Positions 6,185-9,971 of a stretch of DNA of 9,971 nt are shown piece by piece (the stretch's first letter is position 1; each line of letters starts with the position of its first letter). The stretch comes from Kiritimatiellia bacterium. Its GTDB lineage: Bacteria; Verrucomicrobiota; Kiritimatiellia; RFP12; UBA1067. Below the pieces are notes generated by a model. It did not search any database and had not been told where the DNA came from. It was given only the letters and a program-made list of their open reading frames with translations. The stretch is from positions 1 to 9,971 of the forward strand of contig JAGBFY010000563.1 in the NCBI GenBank assembly GCA_017936245.1, given 5' to 3'. Position numbers and translations under genes: made by a program.

Positions 6185-6235
6185 CAAATCCAACTTCACA
6201 ATCCAACTTCACAACCATTTGTGAACTTGGATTTG
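6185..6235. repeat. 17-bp inverted repeat with 13-bp tandem duplication in the loop
   Basis: CAAATCCAACTTCACAA (6185-6201) and TTGTGAACTTGGATTTG (6219-6235) are inverted repeats with one mismatch. The loop begins with a second, directly adjoining copy of TCCAACTTCACAA (6189-6201 and 6202-6214). A further related copy, TTGTGCACTTGGATTTAC, lies near 6100-6117. There is no T-run after the stem, so it is not an obvious terminator. Confidence 0.75.
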
Positions 6236-6267
6236 CTTCAAGGCGCTTGGTAAAGGTCGTTATTGAG

Positions 6268-6390
6268 GGTCAAGTGACCTTCATGCCAAGGGTCGCGTAA
6301 CCTTCATGTCAAGGGTCACGTGACCCTTATGCCCTAGGTCACGTGACGGTAAGTCCTAGGACTTACGATGCTAAGCATTAGGACTTACGG
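6268..6390. repeat. Array of short palindromes at 23/22-bp spacing
   Basis: GGTCAAGTGACC (6268), GGTCGCGTAACC (6291), GGTCACGTGACC (6314, a perfect 12-bp palindrome) and GGTCACGTGACG (6337) stand exactly 23 bases apart; GGACTTACG follows at 6359 and 6381 with 22-base steps. Bases 6349-6366 form a perfect 18-bp palindrome, GTAAGTCCTAGGACTTAC. Linkers also recur (TTCATGCC, TTCATGTC, TTATGCC). The GGTCA core is the complement of TGACC in the 22-bp array at 5893-6035, so the two arrays may be one family in opposite orientation. Confidence 0.75.
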
Positions 6391-6517
6391 TTAAGAGCAT
6401 AGAAGCGAGGGAAATGGTCGGGATAAATTTCACACACCGCTTGAAACTTTCGAACTTTAAATTGCCTAAATGGTGTATGTCAGATCCATAAATCGGTGGA
6501 TTTGGGTGTTTTACAGA

Positions 6518-6535
6518 ATGGTTTAAAGAAACCAT
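6518..6535. promoter_or_regulatory. Dyad adjoining the -35 box, possible operator
   Basis: ATGGTTT (6518-6524) and AAACCAT (6529-6535) form a perfect 7-bp inverted repeat around AAAG, ending one base before the -35 box of the promoter at 6537. Placement suits a regulator site controlling the methylase genes, as controller proteins often do in restriction-modification loci; no controller gene is visible here. Confidence 0.35.
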
Positions 6536-6536
6536 A

Positions 6537-6565
6537 TTGCAGTTTTGAGTGAGATTTGCTATTAT
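6537..6565 (+). promoter_or_regulatory. Promoter of the methylase genes
   Basis: TTGCAG (6537-6542), 17 bases, then TATTAT (6560-6565) preceded by TGC, an extended -10. The start of transcription would be near 6572, about 27 bases before the ATG at 6599, leaving room for the ribosome site AAAAGG at 6584-6589. Confidence 0.55.
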
Positions 6566-6598
6566 ACGTCCTGTTGATTTATCGCAAAAGGTTTATTT

Positions 6599-8341
6599 AT
6601 GAATTCAAATGATAAAGTAGTGCAACTGACAATGCGCATTTTAAATTTCCTGCGTGGAGATGTTGATGCGGACTCTCTTACCTATGTAACTGCAGAGATC
6701 GCTTATCTTTTGTCGAAATTACGCGATAACCAAATTAGTGACGAGTCAGAATTTTATGATTTCATACTTGCGCTTGATTGTTCTCTTGAACTCAAAGAAT
6801 CTTTGTGTGAAGACGCGAAGAAGCTTGGTCTTTGGCAAACTCTCAGGGCTTATCAGGGAATGTTTTCTGCCGAGGATAGTTTCGGGGTTATTGCCGAATG
6901 TGCGAATCATCCTGAAATAAGTAATTTCAGTGTGCCGGCGTCTATCGTTCCGTTGGTTGTTAAACTGGTTTCTTCGGAGCCAGGTGGCCTTATGGCTGAT
7001 CTTGCCTGTGGCAGGGGGACTGTGTTGGCTGAGGCACTCAAGCAGGATTCTGATCTAAAGGCGGTGGGTGTGGATATTAATCAAAAGACAGTCAATTTTG
7101 CCGAGATGGCAGTTTCTCCTTACGGTAGGCGCGGATTAATTAAATGTGAATCGGCTTTCGACTATGTTGAAAACCAGTATGCCCGGTATGATAAAGTGTT
7201 TTGTTATCCACCATTTGGACTCCGCGCCGAGAGAAACAGTCAATTTGAAAAATTTCAGAAGTTGTTCCCCGAATCTGTTTTGAAAATCGGTGCGGGAACG
7301 CAAGTCGATCTTCTTTTTGCCCTTGCAGCGATTTATTCGATGAAAGATACGGGGCGCTCTGTCGTTATGCTTCCTGAAGGATCTCTCTCGAGTCTTTCGA
7401 GCGGGGCGGTCGCCGCACGTAATTTTATGGTTCAGTACGGCAATTTGGATTGTGTAATAAAGCTACCCGAACGAATGTTGGAGCGTACCAGCATCAATGT
7501 TTCTCTTCTCGTTTTTTCAAAGAGGGAAAACAGAAAGCATATCAGGATGGTTGATGCCTCTTCGCTGGGGGTGAAGGGCCGTCGCTTTAATACAATTGCA
7601 CCTGATGATATTGATAGAATTGTAAGTGCTGTATATGGTTTTGCAGATTGGTCTGGTTGGGGTATCGAGCATACAAAAAATATCAGTATTGAAGAAATTA
7701 TCAATAATGGGTGTGTCCTGTCTGCGACCCGTTATTTTACAAAAGATAAATTGCCAGAAATTGAGAATGCGGTACGTTTTGGTGATGTCGTTCAATATCT
7801 CAACCGCGGCGCTTCAATTGGATCAAAGGACTTGGATGATCTCGTCGCTCATGATGAAGGAGCGTGTTATTATCTCTCGCCCGGGAATATCATTAATGGC
7901 ATTATCGCCGACGATTTGACAGGTATGAAGGATATTCCGAAAGGCGCTCCAGTTTTGGAGGATGGTGACCTTGTGATGCTTCGGACCGGAGCCCCGAACA
8001 AGGTTGCAGTATTTGAGAAATGCTTTGATAAACCAGTAGTAGCAAGTTCAAACCTTTTTATCTGCCGCTTTGATAAAACGAAGGTTGATCCGTGGTTCCT
8101 TAAGGCTTTTTTCGAGAGTAATGATGGTGAGCGTTCGCTTAGTTTGATCTCTGTTGGGACCGCGATTCGTTCAATCTCCCGTAAAGCTTTGGAAGAACTT
8201 TCAATACCATGTCCTCCACTTGAAAAACAGAGGGCAATGGCGGCGGAATATCGCGATAAAATGCGAGAGATTAGAGAGCTCGAAAAAAAGCTTGTTTCTC
8301 TTCGCTCAGAGCTTAGTACAGTTTATGACAATGGAAAGTGA
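6599..8341 (+). CDS. N6-methylase-like / HsdS-like fusion protein with degenerate catalytic motif
   Basis: The 580-residue product has a helical N-terminus (1-100), a SAM-methyltransferase region (about 110-315) and an HsdS-like target-recognition half (about 385-580). Motif I is D134-LACGRG, and an acidic GVDI (157-160) follows strand 2. The position of catalytic motif IV reads C-Y203-P-P-F-G where active N6-adenine methylases have (N/D/S)PP(Y/F); the FxTP motif of HsdM is also altered to FSVPAS. The C-terminal half shows GDLVMLRTGAPNKVAVF, a run like the HsdS end of a recognition domain (FLKAFFES, SISRKALEELSIPCPPLEKQ) and a closing coiled coil (545-575). I infer a non-catalytic or specialised subunit that recognises DNA for the HsdM encoded next; a true methylase with altered chemistry cannot be excluded. 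The ATG follows AAAAGG. The gene is visibly AT-richer than the genes to its left. Confidence 0.75.
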   Translation: MNSNDKVVQLTMRILNFLRGDVDADSLTYVTAEIAYLLSKLRDNQISDESEFYDFILALDCSLELKESLCEDAKKLGLWQTLRAYQGMFSAEDSFGVIAECANHPEISNFSVPASIVPLVVKLVSSEPGGLMADLACGRGTVLAEALKQDSDLKAVGVDINQKTVNFAEMAVSPYGRRGLIKCESAFDYVENQYARYDKVFCYPPFGLRAERNSQFEKFQKLFPESVLKIGAGTQVDLLFALAAIYSMKDTGRSVVMLPEGSLSSLSSGAVAARNFMVQYGNLDCVIKLPERMLERTSINVSLLVFSKRENRKHIRMVDASSLGVKGRRFNTIAPDDIDRIVSAVYGFADWSGWGIEHTKNISIEEIINNGCVLSATRYFTKDKLPEIENAVRFGDVVQYLNRGASIGSKDLDDLVAHDEGACYYLSPGNIINGIIADDLTGMKDIPKGAPVLEDGDLVMLRTGAPNKVAVFEKCFDKPVVASSNLFICRFDKTKVDPWFLKAFFESNDGERSLSLISVGTAIRSISRKALEELSIPCPPLEKQRAMAAEYRDKMREIRELEKKLVSLRSELSTVYDNGK

Positions 8342-8349
8342 GGTAAGCG

Positions 8350-9885
8350 ATGTGTGCTAAGAAAAAAGGAAGTTCAGAGAAGACCGAGTTGACAGGAGTA
8401 CAAGACCTTTATCATTTTCTCTACGAGGCGTGTAATATATTAAGAAAGTTCGTTGAGCACGAAAGTTTCAAGGATTATATAACTCCATTACTGTATTATA
8501 AACGACTAAGCGATGTTTGGGATGAGGAGTATGAGGCGGCACTAGCGGAATCTGGTGACGATGAAGAATATGCACGACTGCCAGAGCAGCATCGTTTTGT
8601 AATCCCTGAGGATTGTCATTGGAATGATGTCCGTGGGCGTGCAGAAAATCTCGGCGCTGCGATTGTCGAGGCACTCTTGATGATTGAGCAGGCTAACCCC
8701 GATACGCTGTACGGCGTTCTAAGCGTTTTCCCGACCGATAATTTCCGCGACAAGAATAAACTTTCTGATGAGGTTGTCCGTAATCTTATCGAGCACCTCT
8801 CTTCACGCAAGCTCGGCAATAAGGATTATCCATCGGACTTAATGGGAGACGCGTATGAGATTCTTCTTAAAAGTTTCGCCGACGAATCAAAGGCGAAGGC
8901 TGGTGAGTTTTACACTCCTCGATCCGTGGTGAAACTCTTGGTGCGTATTTTAGACCCTCAGCCGGGTGAGCGTGTGTATGATCCAGCCTGCGGTTCTGGC
9001 GGCATGCTGATTGAGGCTGTTCATCACATGAAAAATTCGAAACTTTGCCTTGGTCAGATATTCGGACAGGAGAAGAATGTTAAAAATGCAGCGATCGCGA
9101 AGATGAATCTTTTTCTTCACGGCGCGTCCGATTTCTGCATCCGCCAGGGCGATACGCTCGCCAATCCGCAGATTATGCAGGGTGGGAACATTGCGACCTT
9201 TGACTGCGTAATAGCCAATCCCCCGTTTTCATTGAAGGCTTGGAACAGAACGCTGTGGAGTAATGATCCGTATGGACGAAACATCTGGGGAACGCCGTCG
9301 CAGGAATTCGGCGATTATGTCTGGCTTCAGCACATGGTGAAATCAATGCGTCCCGGTCGCGGGAGAATGGCTGTCGTCTTGCCACAGGGCGTGCTGTTCC
9401 GAGGGAATGATGAGGGCGAGATCCGTCGCAGGATGATAGAGAGCGATTATGTTGAAGCCGTTGTCACGCTAGGAGATAAGATTTTTTACGGAACGAATCT
9501 TTCGCCGTGTTTTCTGATTCTCCGTTGGGTAAAGAGCGCCGAGCGCGTGAATAAAATTTTGATGATCGACGGATCGAAGATTCTTACCGAGAAGCGCGCG
9601 CAGAATATTCTTACCGATGAGGATGTAGAGAGAATCTATAAACTCTACACCGATTATGCCGATGTTGAAGATTACTCTCGCGTAGTCGGTAAGGATGAAA
9701 TCGCCGCGAAGGGTTACGACCTTTCCGTGAACAAATATGTTAAGTATCATGTTGAAGCGGTTCGGTCGTATGCGGAAGTGAAGGAAGAATTCGAAAAGGC
9801 TGTTAGTAATGTAAAAGAAGCTTCTGAAAAATTTGGCTCTTCGTGCATGACTGTGGGTATTCGTTCGCGGCATAACCTCATTTGA
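8350..9885 (+). CDS. hsdM: Type I restriction-modification methyltransferase subunit
   Basis: The 511-residue protein has the full HsdM layout: an N-terminal helical HsdM_N domain (about 15-150, with YYKRLSDVWDEE), AGEFYTPRSVVKLL (184-197), SAM-binding motif I DPACGSGG (211-218), catalytic motif IV N290-PPF in VIANPPFSLKAW, and MAVVLPQGVLF (340-350) beyond it. It transfers methyl from SAM to N6 of adenine and normally works as two HsdM with one HsdS. It starts 8 bases after the preceding stop with GAGGT as ribosome site, so the two genes are co-transcribed. The C-terminal helix (470-495) ends abruptly in GSSCMTVGIRSRHNLI, which does not look like a family C-terminus and may reflect a frameshift or rearrangement. 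HsdS and HsdR are expected to the right of the window. Confidence 0.93.
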   Translation: MCAKKKGSSEKTELTGVQDLYHFLYEACNILRKFVEHESFKDYITPLLYYKRLSDVWDEEYEAALAESGDDEEYARLPEQHRFVIPEDCHWNDVRGRAENLGAAIVEALLMIEQANPDTLYGVLSVFPTDNFRDKNKLSDEVVRNLIEHLSSRKLGNKDYPSDLMGDAYEILLKSFADESKAKAGEFYTPRSVVKLLVRILDPQPGERVYDPACGSGGMLIEAVHHMKNSKLCLGQIFGQEKNVKNAAIAKMNLFLHGASDFCIRQGDTLANPQIMQGGNIATFDCVIANPPFSLKAWNRTLWSNDPYGRNIWGTPSQEFGDYVWLQHMVKSMRPGRGRMAVVLPQGVLFRGNDEGEIRRRMIESDYVEAVVTLGDKIFYGTNLSPCFLILRWVKSAERVNKILMIDGSKILTEKRAQNILTDEDVERIYKLYTDYADVEDYSRVVGKDEIAAKGYDLSVNKYVKYHVEAVRSYAEVKEEFEKAVSNVKEASEKFGSSCMTVGIRSRHNLI

Positions 9886-9900
9886 CCCCCTGTTTCATTG

Positions 9901-9926
9901 GCTGCGGGGCTTCTCTCCCCGGCAGC
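9901..9926 (+). terminator. GC-rich hairpin after hsdM
   Basis: GCTGCGGGG (9901-9909) pairs with CCCC-G-GCAGC (9917-9926, one bulged G) around a 7-base loop. Only GGAATTTTG follows, not a proper T-run, so it may be a pause, a weak terminator or a repeat rather than a strong terminator. It lies 15 bases after the hsdM stop; bases 9927-9971 hold nothing I can identify. Confidence 0.35.
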
Positions 9927-9971
9927 GGAATTTTGATCGAAGAACAGCACAGCATAATCAGGCTGATCATG

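Larger units (their letters stand above)
5868..6598. other. Gene-free, repeat-rich interval
   Basis: No convincing protein gene lies here. Open frames on either strand lack start sites, domains and family resemblance. The interval instead contains a 22-bp-phased array (5893-6035), a 17-bp inverted repeat (6185-6235), a palindrome array (6268-6390) and, at its right end, a dyad and promoter for the methylase genes. It is the boundary between the GC-rich eroded operon on the left and the AT-richer restriction-modification genes on the right. Confidence 0.7.

Noticed and set aside
5893..6390. CRISPR array
   Set aside because: Units are 22-23 bp in total with degenerate cores and no constant repeat separated by unique 30-bp spacers; no cas gene is seen.
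9747..9950. Minus-strand 67-residue open frame at the right edge
   Set aside because: It is antisense to the hsdM 3' end and has no domain or start signal.

Overview
The window looks like a chromosomal segment of a moderately GC-rich, free-living or gut-type bacterium of the PVC group, with Lentisphaerota/Kiritimatiellota/Victivallales-like as the best guess. This is an inference from three things: the DRTGG / CBS-HATPase gene pair, a Tat-signal sugar-isomerase-like TIM-barrel protein, and GC-rich palindromic repeats whose translation (TRDACPY-like) I recall from such genomes. No rRNA, tRNA or marker protein is present to settle it.

Bases 1-2990 hold a tight forward operon: the 3' end of a DRTGG-domain protein, a fused CBS-pair/HATPase (RsbW-like) regulator overlapping it by 1 base, nagB (glucosamine-6-phosphate deaminase) overlapping that by 4 bases, and, after 30 bases, a Tat-exported TIM-barrel isomerase/epimerase-like protein. 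A 15-bp hairpin closes it.

Bases 3083-5867 hold a second, decayed transcription unit. A strong promoter-like sequence leads into a structured, Rho-independently terminated RNA of about 150 nt. Its 5' end is complementary to the left arm of its own terminator, so it looks like an unassigned riboswitch/attenuator. Behind it stand a MoxR-type AAA+ ATPase, the C-terminal stub of a von Willebrand A (VWA) protein, and a divergent S-adenosylmethionine synthetase (MetK-like) gene broken by an amber codon and at least two frame changes. Two copies of a ~67-bp palindromic repeat sit inside the ATPase and MetK-like genes, and a 9-bp-iterated AT-rich palindrome separates VWA from MetK. The unit was probably a MoxR-VWA-MetK operon that has been eroded by deletion, point lesions and repeat insertion.

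Bases 5868-6598 hold no convincing gene but are dense in structure: seven TAC-centred units at exactly 22-bp spacing, a 17-bp inverted repeat with a 13-bp tandem repeat in its loop, and a second array of short palindromes at 23- then 22-bp spacing, followed by a promoter with an extended -10.

Bases 6599-9885 hold two adjacent, AT-richer genes of a Type I-like restriction-modification system. The first fuses an N6-adenine-methylase-like domain with a degenerate catalytic motif (YPPF instead of NPPF) to an HsdS-like target-recognition half-domain. The second is an HsdM with intact motifs. Any HsdS and HsdR genes would lie beyond the window. The change of base composition and the repeat-rich upstream segment suggest this system was acquired horizontally.
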